DNA of 64,000 nucleotides, from assembly GCA_002331385.1 (NCBI GenBank), contig DCYB01000005.1, forward strand, positions 213,456 to 277,455, written 5' to 3'. The stretch comes from Comamonadaceae bacterium UBA2121 (GTDB lineage: Bacteria; Pseudomonadota; Gammaproteobacteria; Burkholderiales; Burkholderiaceae_C). How positions within the stretch are numbered: position 1 is the stretch's first letter; the number at the start of each line of letters is the position of its first letter. Below the pieces are notes generated by a model that was not told the origin of the DNA, ran no database searches, and was given only the letters and a program-made list of their open reading frames with translations. A program made the position numbers and the translations under genes. Below are positions 28,387 to 37,931 of the stretch, piece after piece.

Positions 28387-29715
28387 ATGACTGCCTCCCT
28401 CCCGACAATCAACGCCACCCATGACCCGGCTCTGCGCAGTTGGGTGGATTCGGCGCATCAGCACGCGCAGTTTCCGATCCAGAATCTGCCGTTGGGCGTG
28501 GTCGATCACGGCTCCGGCCCCCGCATCGCAGTGGCCATCGGGGACGCCATCCTCGATCTGCGCGAAGTCGTGCTCGCGGGCTTGCTGCCCGCCGTCGATG
28601 CGCCCACACGCGACGCCCTGTGCACCAGCACCCTGAACGACTGGATGGCGCTGTCCGCTTCACAACGCGGCGCCTTGCGTTTGGCGTTGTCCACGCTCTT
28701 GCGGGCCGACACGCCCGAGGGCCAGCAGGCTACGGCCTTGTCATCCCGGCTACTGCGTCTGCAAAGCGAATGCGCGCTGCGCATGCCCGCGCACGTGGGC
28801 GACTATTCGGACTTTTACGCGGGCATCCACCACGCCACCAATGCCGGGAAATTCTTCCGTCCGGACTCGCCGCTGCTGCCCAACTACAAGCACATCCCCA
28901 TTGCCTACCATGGCCGCAGCTCCAGCATTTGCGTATCCGGCACGCCACTGAAGCGCCCCAGCGGGCAGATACGCCGCGATACGCCGCAGGGACCGGCACC
29001 GGAACTCGGCCCCAGTGAGCGTCTGGACTATGAACTGGAACTGGCCATCTGGCTGGGCGAGGGCAACGCGCTGGGCGAGCCTATTCCCATTGCGCAGGCG
29101 AGCACCCACATCGCGGGCTTTGGGCTGTTCAACGATTGGTCGGCGCGCGACCTGCAGGAGTGGGAATACCAGCCGCTGGGGCCGTTCACCGGGAAGAATT
29201 TCATGTCCAGCGTATCGCCCTGGGTCGTGACGCAGGAGGCGCTCGCGCCGTTCCGTTGCCCTGTGATGGCGCGCGGCGCGAATGACCCGCAACCGTTGGA
29301 CTACCTGCTGCACGCGCCGGACCAGTCCGGCGGTGGCCTGCAGGTGACGCTGGAAGTGCTGCTCAGCACCCGCACCATGCGCGATCAAGGTATCGGCCCG
29401 CACCGTCTCTCGCTGGGCGATTCCCGGTTTCTCTGGTGGACCCCGGCCCAGATGGTGACCCAGCAAACGCTCAGCGGATGCAACGCGCGTCCGGGCGATC
29501 TACTGGGATCGGGCACGATCTCCACGCCTTCGCGCGACGGCTTCGGCGCACTGCTCGAAATCACCGAGGGCGGAAAAGTTCCGGTGCAGTTGCCGAGCGG
29601 AGAAAGCCGCACCTTCCTGCTCGACGGGGACGAAATCATCTTCCGGGGGCACTGCGAGCGCGAAGGGTTCGCGCGCATCGGCTTCGGAGAATGCCGGGGC
29701 CGCATCGAGGGCTGA
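28387..29715 (+). CDS. fahA: Fumarylacetoacetase
   Basis: 442 residues, full length for FahA. The N-terminal SH3-like domain is present, followed by the catalytic domain with 'DYSDFYAGIHHATNAG' near residue 138 (Asp and His ligands), 'YHGRSSSI' near residue 178, 'LDYELELAIWLGEGN' near residue 215 and 'NDWSARDLQEWEYQPLGPF' near residue 250. It cleaves fumarylacetoacetate to fumarate and acetoacetate, the last step of homogentisate degradation. No homogentisate dioxygenase or maleylacetoacetate isomerase is nearby, so the pathway is completed elsewhere or the enzyme acts on a related compound. Confidence 0.93.
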   Translation: MTASLPTINATHDPALRSWVDSAHQHAQFPIQNLPLGVVDHGSGPRIAVAIGDAILDLREVVLAGLLPAVDAPTRDALCTSTLNDWMALSASQRGALRLALSTLLRADTPEGQQATALSSRLLRLQSECALRMPAHVGDYSDFYAGIHHATNAGKFFRPDSPLLPNYKHIPIAYHGRSSSICVSGTPLKRPSGQIRRDTPQGPAPELGPSERLDYELELAIWLGEGNALGEPIPIAQASTHIAGFGLFNDWSARDLQEWEYQPLGPFTGKNFMSSVSPWVVTQEALAPFRCPVMARGANDPQPLDYLLHAPDQSGGGLQVTLEVLLSTRTMRDQGIGPHRLSLGDSRFLWWTPAQMVTQQTLSGCNARPGDLLGSGTISTPSRDGFGALLEITEGGKVPVQLPSGESRTFLLDGDEIIFRGHCEREGFARIGFGECRGRIEG

Positions 29716-29796
29716 AGCCCGCACGCCCGCGAATCCTTCCAACCGCCATCCGCCACCTGTTTGACCGCTTTGGTTTTATACGGAGACAACAACGCC

Positions 29797-30774
29797 ATGA
29801 AGAAACTTTTTGCCACTGTGATGACTGCGCTCGGCCTCGTTGCAGCCACTGCCCTGCCCGCCGCCGCCCAGGGAAATGCCGCCCACTATCCCAACGCGCC
29901 GATCAGGCTCATCGTGCCGTACACCGCCGGTGGCGTCACGGACATCATGGGACGCATGTTTGCCGAGCAGGCGACCAAGCGGCTCGGGCAGCCGGTGATC
30001 ATTGAAAACAAGACCGGCGCCAACGGCACGCTCGGCGGCGTGCAAATGCTCTCTGCCGATCCTTCCGGCTACTACCTGACGATGCTGCCGATCGGCACCT
30101 TCCGCATGCCGCACATCACCGGCGCGCAATTCGATCCGCTCAAGGACTTCACCTATATCTCGGTCATCTCCGGCTTCAACTACTACATCGCGGTGAATGC
30201 CTCGTCGCCCTGGAAGAACGTGGCCGATCTGGTGGCCGAGGCCAAGAAGAGCAGCACCGCCGTCTCGTATGGCACGCCCGGCGCCAACAGCAGCCAGCAC
30301 ATCGGCATGGCGCAGCTCGGCGTGAAAACGGGCGCGGAGTGGACGCACGTCCCCTTCAAGGGCGACGCTGACGCCATCTCCGCCCTGATGGGCAACCACA
30401 TCCAGGCCGTGGTCAGCTCCAGCTCCATCCTTCCCTACGTGAGCTCCAACAAGATCCGCGTTCTGGCCTCCCTCGGCGACAAGCGCTCCGAAGACCTGCC
30501 CGATGTGCCCACGCTGAAGGAACTCGGGTACCCCATCGTGCACACATCGCCCATGGGCATTGCCGGCCCCAAGGGCATGGCGCCTGAGGTGGTGAAGAAG
30601 CTCGAAACCGCCTTTCGCGCGGCCTATGACGATCCGGCCTATCAGGCAGGGCTGAAGAAGCTGGGCATGTCGGCGCTCTACATGAACGCGGCGGACTATC
30701 ACAAGTACGCCATCGACACCTTCAACGGCGAGCGCGAGGCGCTCAAGTCCATGGGCGTGCAAACGCGCCCGTAA
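29797..30774 (+). CDS. Bug-family (TctC-like) periplasmic solute-binding protein
   Basis: 325 residues, start at 29797. A Sec signal ends 'LPAAAQG', then 'YPNAPIRLIVPYTAGGVTDIMGR' is the Bug-family first strand and ligand loop. 'FKGDADAISALMGNHIQ' near residue 195 and 'DVPTLKELGYPI' near residue 238 are family segments. It is the third gene of the SDR-fahA operon, so its ligand is probably an aromatic or keto-acid precursor. No cognate membrane subunits are nearby. Confidence 0.9.
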   Translation: MKKLFATVMTALGLVAATALPAAAQGNAAHYPNAPIRLIVPYTAGGVTDIMGRMFAEQATKRLGQPVIIENKTGANGTLGGVQMLSADPSGYYLTMLPIGTFRMPHITGAQFDPLKDFTYISVISGFNYYIAVNASSPWKNVADLVAEAKKSSTAVSYGTPGANSSQHIGMAQLGVKTGAEWTHVPFKGDADAISALMGNHIQAVVSSSSILPYVSSNKIRVLASLGDKRSEDLPDVPTLKELGYPIVHTSPMGIAGPKGMAPEVVKKLETAFRAAYDDPAYQAGLKKLGMSALYMNAADYHKYAIDTFNGEREALKSMGVQTRP

Positions 30775-30819
30775 ACGCCTGATGGCCGAGGGGCGCGGCA
30801 CCTATTCCCGCGTTTACTG

Positions 30820-30852
30820 AGGGCTCCCGCGCTTTTGCCAGCCGGGAGCCCT
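30820..30852 (+). terminator. Hairpin downstream of the fahA operon
   Basis: A perfect 10-bp stem AGGGCTCCCG / CGGGAGCCCT with a 13-base loop lies between the Bug gene and the metH module gene. The T-run is weak, so it may be only a partial terminator or a leader structure. Confidence 0.55.
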
Positions 30853-30873
30853 TGGCTTTCCTACAATCGGGGG

Positions 30874-31938
30874 ATGACGTTGCCAACTTACACCCGCGCC
30901 CAGCAGCTCCCCGACATCCTGGAAAAACGCATTGCCATTCTCGACGGGGCAATGGGCACCATGATCCAGCGCTTCAAGCTGGGCGAAGCCCAGTATCGCG
31001 GCGAGGGGTACAGCGGCCCCGATGGCGTGGGCGATCGCTTCAAGGATTTTCCGCGTGACGTGAAGGGCAACAACGAGCTGCTCTCGCTCACGCGCCCGGA
31101 CGTGATCAGCGACATCCACGAAGGCTATCTGGCCGCCGGTGCCGACCTGATCGAAACCAATACCTTTGGCGCCACCACCATCGCGCAGGACGACTACGGC
31201 ATGGGCCAGCTGGCGCGTGAGATGAATTTCGCCTCGGCCCGCCTTGCACGCGCCGCCTGCGACAAGTTTTCCACGCCCGACAAGCCACGCTACGTCGCTG
31301 GCGCGCTCGGCCCGACGCCCAAGACAGCCAGCATCAGTCCCGACGTGAATGACCCGGGTGCGCGCAATGTCACGTTCGAGCAATTGCGTGCCGCGTATTT
31401 CGAGCAGACCGTGGCGCTGATCGAAGGCGGCGCAGACGTGATCCTCGTGGAAACCATCTTCGACACGCTCAACGCCAAGGCCGCGCTGTTCGCGGTCGAG
31501 GAAGCCTTCGACGCAACGGGCGAAGTGCTGCCCGTCATGATCAGCGGCACGGTGACCGACGCCTCGGGCCGCATCCTGTCCGGCCAGACGGTCACCGCCT
31601 TCTGGCACAGTGTGCGCCACGCGAATCCGATCTCGGTCGGCCTCAACTGCGCACTCGGCGCGACGCTGATGCGCCCTTACATCCAGGAACTGAACAAGGC
31701 CGCCCCCGACACCTTCATCAGTTGCTATCCCAACGCCGGCCTGCCCAACCCGATGAGCGACACCGGTTTCGATGAAACGCCTGACGTCACCAGCCGACTC
31801 GTACACGAATTCGCCGCCGAAGGTCTGGTGAACATCGTGGGCGGCTGCTGCGGCACCACGCCCGACCACATCGCCGCCATCGGCAAGGCCGTGCAGGGCA
31901 CCCAGACGCGCCGCATTTTTTACTCCGAAGCGGCCTGA
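30874..31938 (+). CDS. Homocysteine S-methyltransferase module (N-terminal part of split MetH)
   Basis: 354 residues, the size of the homocysteine-binding domain alone. 'ILDGAMGTMIQRFKL' near residue 22 and 'GADLIETNTFGAT' near residue 90 match the MetH N-terminus. 'GLNCALGA' near residue 260 and 'GGCCGTTPDHI' near residue 325 supply the three zinc cysteines. The folate, cobalamin and activation domains are missing. In many Burkholderiales they are encoded by a second, separate metH gene, often adjacent; here the next gene is an acyl-CoA dehydrogenase, so the partner lies outside the window. Confidence 0.88.
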   Translation: MTLPTYTRAQQLPDILEKRIAILDGAMGTMIQRFKLGEAQYRGEGYSGPDGVGDRFKDFPRDVKGNNELLSLTRPDVISDIHEGYLAAGADLIETNTFGATTIAQDDYGMGQLAREMNFASARLARAACDKFSTPDKPRYVAGALGPTPKTASISPDVNDPGARNVTFEQLRAAYFEQTVALIEGGADVILVETIFDTLNAKAALFAVEEAFDATGEVLPVMISGTVTDASGRILSGQTVTAFWHSVRHANPISVGLNCALGATLMRPYIQELNKAAPDTFISCYPNAGLPNPMSDTGFDETPDVTSRLVHEFAAEGLVNIVGGCCGTTPDHIAAIGKAVQGTQTRRIFYSEAA

Positions 31939-32122
31939 GGTCTGCCGTCTTCCGTGCGCGCGCTGCCCGTGCCGCGCACGCAGGACCATTCCCCTACTGG
32001 TTGAAAACCATGATGGCCGCTGCGCACGGCCCTCCTACACTGGTCACATCGGTGGCCGATCGGTCTGCACCCGAGTTCAAACCGGCACGCGCCACCTCCC
32101 CTGCCCCAGTGCGAGGTACAGC

Positions 32123-33796
32123 ATGCCCCCCTTCACCGAGCCATCGGCCAACCAGTTCGCGGATCTGGTCGACTTCAATCTGCTGGAGTGCGACCCGGCG
32201 CTGAAGGAAAGCCTGGCGCGCACCCACGCCAACTGGGCCGTGGATTCATTGCGCGATCAGGCACAACAACTGGGCACCGCCCAGACGTTTGCGCTGGCCG
32301 AGCTGGCCAACCGGCACACGCCTGAACTGCATCGCCTCGACTCCCGGGGTCAGCGCATCAATACCGTGGAGTTCCATCCCGCCTGGCACCAGTTGCTGCG
32401 CATGTACCGCGAGCGCGGTCTGGTGTCGTTGCCATTCGCCCTGCCGCAGCAGCAAGGCCGATGGACGGCGTGGGCGGCGGGCTTCTATCTGCATGGTCAG
32501 GTCGAGCAAGGCACGCTGTGCCCCGCCACGATGACACAAGCCTGCATCCCGCTGCTGCAACGCGAACCATCGCTCTGGAGCGCGCTGGGCGACAAGCTGA
32601 TGAGCAACGCTTATGACGAGCGCGACGTGCCCATCGCCGACAAGCGCAGCATCTGGATCGGCATGGGCATGACGGAGCGCCAGGGCGGCTCCGACGTGCG
32701 CGCCAACACCACGCTGGCCGTCGCGCGCGGCGCGGGAGGACGCGGCGCAACCTACGTGCTGAATGGCCACAAATGGTTCTATTCGGCCCCCTCGAGCGAC
32801 GCGCATCTGGTCGTGGCACGCATGGACAGCGAAGACGGTCCGCTGGGTTGCTTTTTCGTGCCGCGCTGGGACAGCGACGGCCACCGCAATGGGGTGAACA
32901 TCCAGCGCCTCAAGGGCAAGGTCGGCAATCGCAGCAACGCCAGCAGCGAAGTCGAATTCGACCACGCCGAAGGCATCCTCATCGGCGAGGAAGGCCGGGG
33001 CATTCCCACGATCATCGAGATGGCCACCTACACGCGGCTCAACTGTGTGCTGGGCAGCGCCGCCATCATGCGCAGCGCCACGGTGCAGGCCATGGCCTAT
33101 GCGCGCCAGCGCAGCGCGTTTGGCCGCCATCTGGCCGAGCAGCCGCTGATGCGCTCGGTGCTGGCCGATCTGGCGCTGGAGAGCGAAGCCGCCCTGCACC
33201 TGTCCATGCGTCTGGCCGAAGCCTACGAGCAGGATGCCGACCGCGGCGATCCGCTCGCTCGCGCCTGGAAACGGGTGATGACGCCTGCCGCCAAATTCTG
33301 GGTTTGCAAACGTGCGGTCGAGTTCACCGGCGAAGCCATGGAAGTGTTCGGCGGCAACGGCTATGTGAACGAAAGCATCGTGGCACGATTGTTCCGCGAA
33401 GCACCGGTCAACTCGATCTGGGAAGGCTCGGGCAACGTCATGTGCCTGGACGTGCTGCGCGCCCTGTCCCGCGAACGCGAGGCGCTGCAAGCGCTGTTCG
33501 AAGACTTCACGCAAGCTGCGCGCGATGAGCCGCGCATTGCCCGGGCGCTGCACGAACTGCATGCCCTGTTCACCGCTCCACCCGATCAGCTGGAGGCCAT
33601 CGCGCGCCTGCTCGTGCAACGGTTGGTGCTGCTGGCCCAAGCCTGCCTGCTGCTGCGCCATGCGCCTGCTTTCGTCTCCGACGCCTTCATCGCCACACGG
33701 CTGGCCAGCCCGACCGGCATGGGCGGCGTGATCGGCGCACTCGATGCGCGCAGCATCGACATCGACCGGCTCTTGGAGCGCGCGCTGCCCCATTGA
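32123..33796 (+). CDS. AidB-like acyl-CoA dehydrogenase family protein
   Basis: 557 residues, longer than ordinary acyl-CoA dehydrogenases and close to AidB. 'MGMTERQGGSDVRANTTLA' near residue 180, 'KWFYSAPSSDAHLVVAR' near residue 215 and 'EVFGGNGYVNES' near residue 410 are AidB-family segments, and the extra C-terminal helical region is present. E. coli AidB binds DNA and flavin and is induced by alkylation damage; many betaproteobacterial members have unknown substrates. It stands alone upstream of the threonine deaminase gene. Confidence 0.82.
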   Translation: MPPFTEPSANQFADLVDFNLLECDPALKESLARTHANWAVDSLRDQAQQLGTAQTFALAELANRHTPELHRLDSRGQRINTVEFHPAWHQLLRMYRERGLVSLPFALPQQQGRWTAWAAGFYLHGQVEQGTLCPATMTQACIPLLQREPSLWSALGDKLMSNAYDERDVPIADKRSIWIGMGMTERQGGSDVRANTTLAVARGAGGRGATYVLNGHKWFYSAPSSDAHLVVARMDSEDGPLGCFFVPRWDSDGHRNGVNIQRLKGKVGNRSNASSEVEFDHAEGILIGEEGRGIPTIIEMATYTRLNCVLGSAAIMRSATVQAMAYARQRSAFGRHLAEQPLMRSVLADLALESEAALHLSMRLAEAYEQDADRGDPLARAWKRVMTPAAKFWVCKRAVEFTGEAMEVFGGNGYVNESIVARLFREAPVNSIWEGSGNVMCLDVLRALSREREALQALFEDFTQAARDEPRIARALHELHALFTAPPDQLEAIARLLVQRLVLLAQACLLLRHAPAFVSDAFIATRLASPTGMGGVIGALDARSIDIDRLLERALPH

Positions 33797-33875
33797 ATGT
33801 GCCGTGCATAAAAACACTGGCACAAATGGGGCGAAGTCACACGCAGCGCACCGGGCAGCGCCACAATCTTCGCCC

Positions 33876-35075
33876 ATGCTTCAGCTCCAAGACATACAAG
33901 CCGCCGCCACCCGTCTGCAGGGACAGGTGCTCGACACCCCGTGCGTGGAATCTAAAACGCTCTCCCAGATCGTGGGCGCGCAGGTGTTTCTCAAATTCGA
34001 GAACCTGCAATTCACCGCCTCGTTCAAGGAGCGCGGCGCCTGCAACAAGCTCAGCCAACTCACCGAAGCAGAACGGGCGCGCGGCGTGATCGCCATGAGC
34101 GCGGGAAACCACGCACAAGGCGTGGCCTACCATGCACAACGACTGGGCATGCACGCCGTCATCGTCATGCCCCGCTTCACCCCCGGGGTGAAGGTGGAGC
34201 GCACACGCGGGTTCGGCGCCGAAGTGGTGCTGTTCGGAGACACCCTGGAAGCCGCGCGCGCGCACGCCTACCGACTGGCGGAAGAGCGCGGCCTGACCTT
34301 TGTGCACCCCTATGACGATGCCGACATCGCGGCCGGTCAGGGCACGGTGGCGCTGGAGATGTTGGCCGAGCAACCGGATCTGGAAACGCTCGTCATCGCG
34401 ATCGGCGGCGGCGGCCTGCTTGCGGGCATTGCCACGGCGGCGAAGGCGCTCAAGCCATCGATTGAAATCATCGGCGTGCAAACCGCGCGCTTCCCCGCCA
34501 TGGTCAACGCCATCAAGGGCACGCAGCACGAGCAGGGCAGCTCCACCATTGCCGAAGGCATCGCCGTGGGGCAGCCCGGCAAGATCACGCAGGAAATCAT
34601 CGCGCGACTGGCCGATGATCTGCTGCTGGTGCGGGAGGGAGACATCGAGCAGGCCGTGCTGATGCTGCTGGAAATCGAGAAAACACTGGTCGAAGGCGCG
34701 GGCGCCGCCGGGCTGGCCGCACTGGTGCGCCATCCGGAGCGATTCAAGGGCAAGAAGGTCGGCCTCGTACTCAGTGGCGGCAACATCGACCCCTTGCTGC
34801 TCGCCGCCATCATCGAGCGCGGCATGGTGCGCTCGGGCCGCCTCGCCCGCATCAAGGTCAGCGCCCGCGACGTGCCCGGCGTGCTGGCGCAGATCACGGC
34901 CACCGTCGCCGCCGCAGGGGCAAACATCGACGAAGTGCACCACCAACGCGCCTTCACCATGCTCGCCGCGCAGAACGTCGAGATCGAACTCGTGCTGCAA
35001 ACGCGCGGCAAGGACCACGTGCAACAGGTGCTCGAAGCGCTGCGCACCGCCGGCATGCAGGCCGACCTGATGTGA
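33876..35075 (+). CDS. Threonine ammonia-lyase (PLP-dependent, one ACT domain)
   Basis: 399 residues. 'FENLQFTASFKERGACNKL' near residue 48 has the PLP lysine, 'SAGNHAQGVAYHA' near residue 75 and the phosphate loop 'IGGGGLLAGI' near residue 180. A C-terminal ACT-like domain ('RIKVSARDVPGVLAQITATVA') starts near residue 325. This short form resembles catabolic-type (TdcB/YgeX-like plus ACT) threonine dehydratases more than the longer IlvA. It converts threonine to 2-oxobutyrate and ammonia. Confidence 0.9.
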   Translation: MLQLQDIQAAATRLQGQVLDTPCVESKTLSQIVGAQVFLKFENLQFTASFKERGACNKLSQLTEAERARGVIAMSAGNHAQGVAYHAQRLGMHAVIVMPRFTPGVKVERTRGFGAEVVLFGDTLEAARAHAYRLAEERGLTFVHPYDDADIAAGQGTVALEMLAEQPDLETLVIAIGGGGLLAGIATAAKALKPSIEIIGVQTARFPAMVNAIKGTQHEQGSSTIAEGIAVGQPGKITQEIIARLADDLLLVREGDIEQAVLMLLEIEKTLVEGAGAAGLAALVRHPERFKGKKVGLVLSGGNIDPLLLAAIIERGMVRSGRLARIKVSARDVPGVLAQITATVAAAGANIDEVHHQRAFTMLAAQNVEIELVLQTRGKDHVQQVLEALRTAGMQADLM

Positions 35076-35187
35076 TTCACCCACACCTCGTGTTATCTCC
35101 CGGTCGGATCACTCGCCATTGACTTAAACTTGTGCCGTATCAGTATCAAGCAACTGCGTGCATTCACAAATACGAGGAGACAAGCAC

Positions 35188-35349
35188 ATGGCCCATGATC
35201 ACCACCTCGCCCCCAACCAGGCCGATGTCGAGGCCGCCGAAGCGCAGGACGCTGTCGAAAAGGTGGTCCCCGTCATCCCGGTCGTCATCCCCGCCGTCGG
35301 CGCAGCGATGATTTTCCTGCTCGCCTTCATCGCAGTGACCATGGCCTGA
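35188..35349 (+). CDS. 53-residue single-pass membrane protein
   Basis: GAGGAGA lies eight bases before the ATG. The N-terminal 30 residues are polar and acidic with a His pair, and the last 22 form one membrane helix ('VVIPAVGAAMIFLLAFIAVTMA'). A strong intrinsic terminator follows, so it is a real single-gene unit. The family is unknown to me. Confidence 0.7.
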   Translation: MAHDHHLAPNQADVEAAEAQDAVEKVVPVIPVVIPAVGAAMIFLLAFIAVTMA

Positions 35350-35373
35350 CGGGCCTACGCTCCTGCGCGACCC

Positions 35374-35399
35374 AAAGCCCCGCCGTGCGGGGCTTTTTT
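35374..35399 (+). terminator. Intrinsic terminator of the small membrane-protein gene
   Basis: AAAGCCCCGC / GCGGGGCTTT stem with a short loop followed by TTTTTT. Confidence 0.88.
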
Positions 35400-35972
35400 C
35401 ATAGGCTGCGCAGTGCGTTATCGACTGTTGAGAGCATTTGCGCGGAGTTTCACCCTCGTGTTCACGTTGGCTCATTTGCGCCTCGTCACCAAGTACGCAG
35501 ATAGTTCGGACATTCCCGAGGCGACCGGAAATTGCGATGCCATCGCTATTCATGCACCAAAAATGCTGCCGCAGCGCCCTGCGTTACGAATTTCACACCC
35601 AACTCGCGCTGGTCAGCCGGCTGGCCCGGTGACCTATCCAGGCAGTAATAGGGATTGACACATAACCTCATGCATCGAATGCATAGTTTTTCACCCCTTT
35701 GCAAAGACAAAACCCGCCCATCTTCATAAAATCGACATCCCAGTCGACTCGCGCATGGACTGGCGCTGTGATTTGCAGGCCTTTTTTATGTTGCAAACCT
35801 TCGCCGCGTGCGCCCGCTGACGGAGCGAAAAGCCGTTTTTTCAAAGGCAGTGCTCAGCAATTTTGGATGGATGGGATGTGCGCCTTTGTTGACGCTCCGG
35901 ACCCGGACTACCTGTTCGTTGCTGGTTGCCGCTTCCTTTGAAAAAACCGTTTTTCAACTTCAGGAAGCTCTA
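35400..35972. other. Intergenic region and pckG leader
   Basis: No gene supported. A TTGACA hexamer at 35655-35660 may be the -35 of the pckG promoter, though no good -10 is spaced from it. Two similar palindromic elements (35827-35844 and 35938-35957) lie between it and the pckG start. Confidence 0.45.
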
Positions 35973-37841
35973 ATGAACGCACCCACGATGCAAGGTCTGG
36001 ACCTCCAGGCGCCCGCGTATGTCAAAAATGCCAAGCTGATCGCCTGGGTCGCCGAGATGGCTGCGCTGTGCAAACCCGCCAAGATCCACTGGTGCGATGG
36101 CTCGAAGGAAGAGTACGACCAGCTCTGCCAGCAACTGGTGGACGCCGGTACGTTCAAGAAGCTTAATCCGGCCAAGCGCCCTGGCAGTTTCCTGGCCTGC
36201 TCCGATCCGTCCGACGTGGCCCGCGTGGAAGATCGCACCTACATCTGTTCCGAGAAAAAGGACGACGCCGGCCCGACCAACAACTGGATGGCTCCTGCCG
36301 AGATGCGCGCGACGCTGCAGCCGCTGTTTGATGGCTGCATGGCTGGCCGCACGATGTACGTGGTGCCGTTCTCCATGGGCCCGCTCGGCTCGCCCATCGC
36401 TCATGTGGGCGTGGAACTGTCCGACAGCGCCTATGTGGCAGTGAACATGAAGATCATGACGCGCATGGGCAAGGCCGTGTACGACGTGATTGGCACGGAT
36501 GGCGAGTTCGTGCCTTGCGTGCACACGATTGGTGCGCCGCTGAAGGCGGGCGAAAAGGACACGACGACCTGGCCGTGCAACAAGACCAAGTACATCGTGC
36601 ACTACCCCGAGACGCGCGAAATCTGGTCCTTCGGTTCCGGCTACGGCGGCAACGCGTTGCTGGGCAAGAAGTGCCTGGCGCTGCGCATCGCGTCGACCAT
36701 GGGCCGCGATCAGGGCTGGCTGGCCGAGCACATGCTGATCCTGGGCGTGACCAACCCCGAGGGCAAGAAGTACCACGTTGCAGCCGCCTTCCCGAGCGCT
36801 TGCGGCAAGACCAATTTCTCCATGCTGGTGCCGCCCAAGGCGTTCGACGGCTGGAAGGTCACGACCATTGGTGACGACATCGCCTGGATCAAGCCCCAGG
36901 CCGACGGCAGCCTGCGCGCCATCAACCCCGAAGCCGGTTACTTCGGCGTGGCCCCCGGCACGAACTACCACACCAACCCGAACTGCATGGCCAGCCTCGA
37001 CAAGGACGTGATCTTCACGAACGTTGCGCTGACCGATGACGGCGACGTGTGGTGGGAAGGCATGGAAAAGGACTCCGGCCAGATGCCCGATCATCTGATC
37101 GACTGGCAAGGCAAGGACTGGACACCGCAGATCGCCAAGGAAACCGGCGCCAAGGCCGCGCACCCGAACGCCCGCTTCACCGTGGCTGCCACCAACAACC
37201 CGGCACTGGACGATGCCTGGGACGATCCCAAGGGCGTGAAGATCGACGCCATCATCTTCGGTGGCCGTCGCTCCACCACCGTGCCGCTGGTCACCGAGGC
37301 GCGCAACTGGACCGAAGGCGTCTACATGGCTGCCACGATGGGCTCCGAAACCACCGCTGCCGCCTTTGGTGCGCAGGGCGTGGTGCGTCGCGACCCGTTC
37401 GCGATGCTGCCGTTCATGGGCTACAACATGAGCGACTATTTCCAGCACTGGCTCAACATGGGCGAGAAGGTCGAGAAGATCGGCCAGACGCCGCTGCCAC
37501 GCATCTTCACCACCAACTGGTTCCGCAAGAACGCCGATGGCAAGTTCGTGTGGCCCGGCTACGGCGAAAACATGCGCGTGCTCAAGTGGATGCTCGACCG
37601 CATCGAGAGCAAGGCCGAAGGCCAGCAAACGGCATTCGGCGTGGCTCCGACCTACGCTGAAATCAACTGGACGGGTCTGGAGTTCACGCCCGAGCAGTTC
37701 GAGAGCGTGACCAACATCGACAAGGCCGCATGGGCCGAAGAGATGAAGCTGCACACCGAGCATTTCGACAAGCTGGCCCAGCGCCTGCCCAAGGAAATGC
37801 TGGAAATCAAGGACGCGCTGGAAAAGCGTCTGGCCGTCTAA
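35973..37841 (+). CDS. pckG: Phosphoenolpyruvate carboxykinase (GTP)
   Basis: 622 residues, standard for the GTP-dependent enzyme. The start at 35973 has AGGAAG upstream. 'FPSACGKTNFSML' near residue 273 is the P-loop with its reactive cysteine, followed by the kinase-2 motif 'IGDDIAWI' near residue 298, and 'RRDPFAMLPFMGYN' near residue 475 is the nucleotide-binding loop. It converts oxaloacetate plus GTP to PEP in gluconeogenesis, needed for growth on the organic and aromatic acids the neighbouring genes degrade. It ends at a terminator shared with a convergent LysR gene. Confidence 0.97.
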   Translation: MNAPTMQGLDLQAPAYVKNAKLIAWVAEMAALCKPAKIHWCDGSKEEYDQLCQQLVDAGTFKKLNPAKRPGSFLACSDPSDVARVEDRTYICSEKKDDAGPTNNWMAPAEMRATLQPLFDGCMAGRTMYVVPFSMGPLGSPIAHVGVELSDSAYVAVNMKIMTRMGKAVYDVIGTDGEFVPCVHTIGAPLKAGEKDTTTWPCNKTKYIVHYPETREIWSFGSGYGGNALLGKKCLALRIASTMGRDQGWLAEHMLILGVTNPEGKKYHVAAAFPSACGKTNFSMLVPPKAFDGWKVTTIGDDIAWIKPQADGSLRAINPEAGYFGVAPGTNYHTNPNCMASLDKDVIFTNVALTDDGDVWWEGMEKDSGQMPDHLIDWQGKDWTPQIAKETGAKAAHPNARFTVAATNNPALDDAWDDPKGVKIDAIIFGGRRSTTVPLVTEARNWTEGVYMAATMGSETTAAAFGAQGVVRRDPFAMLPFMGYNMSDYFQHWLNMGEKVEKIGQTPLPRIFTTNWFRKNADGKFVWPGYGENMRVLKWMLDRIESKAEGQQTAFGVAPTYAEINWTGLEFTPEQFESVTNIDKAAWAEEMKLHTEHFDKLAQRLPKEMLEIKDALEKRLAV

Positions 37842-37893
37842 GCAGAAACGGCAAAAAATCGGCGAATACGGCCACGCGCCGATCCCGCTGAAG

Positions 37894-37920
37894 AAAAGCC
37901 CCGCCCACGCGGGGCTTTTT
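37894..37920. terminator. Bidirectional terminator between pckG and LysR gene
   Basis: AAAAGCCCCGC / GCGGGGCTTTTT stem between convergent genes, with A and T runs on both sides. Confidence 0.88.
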
Positions 37921-37931
37921 GCTTCGCGGCG

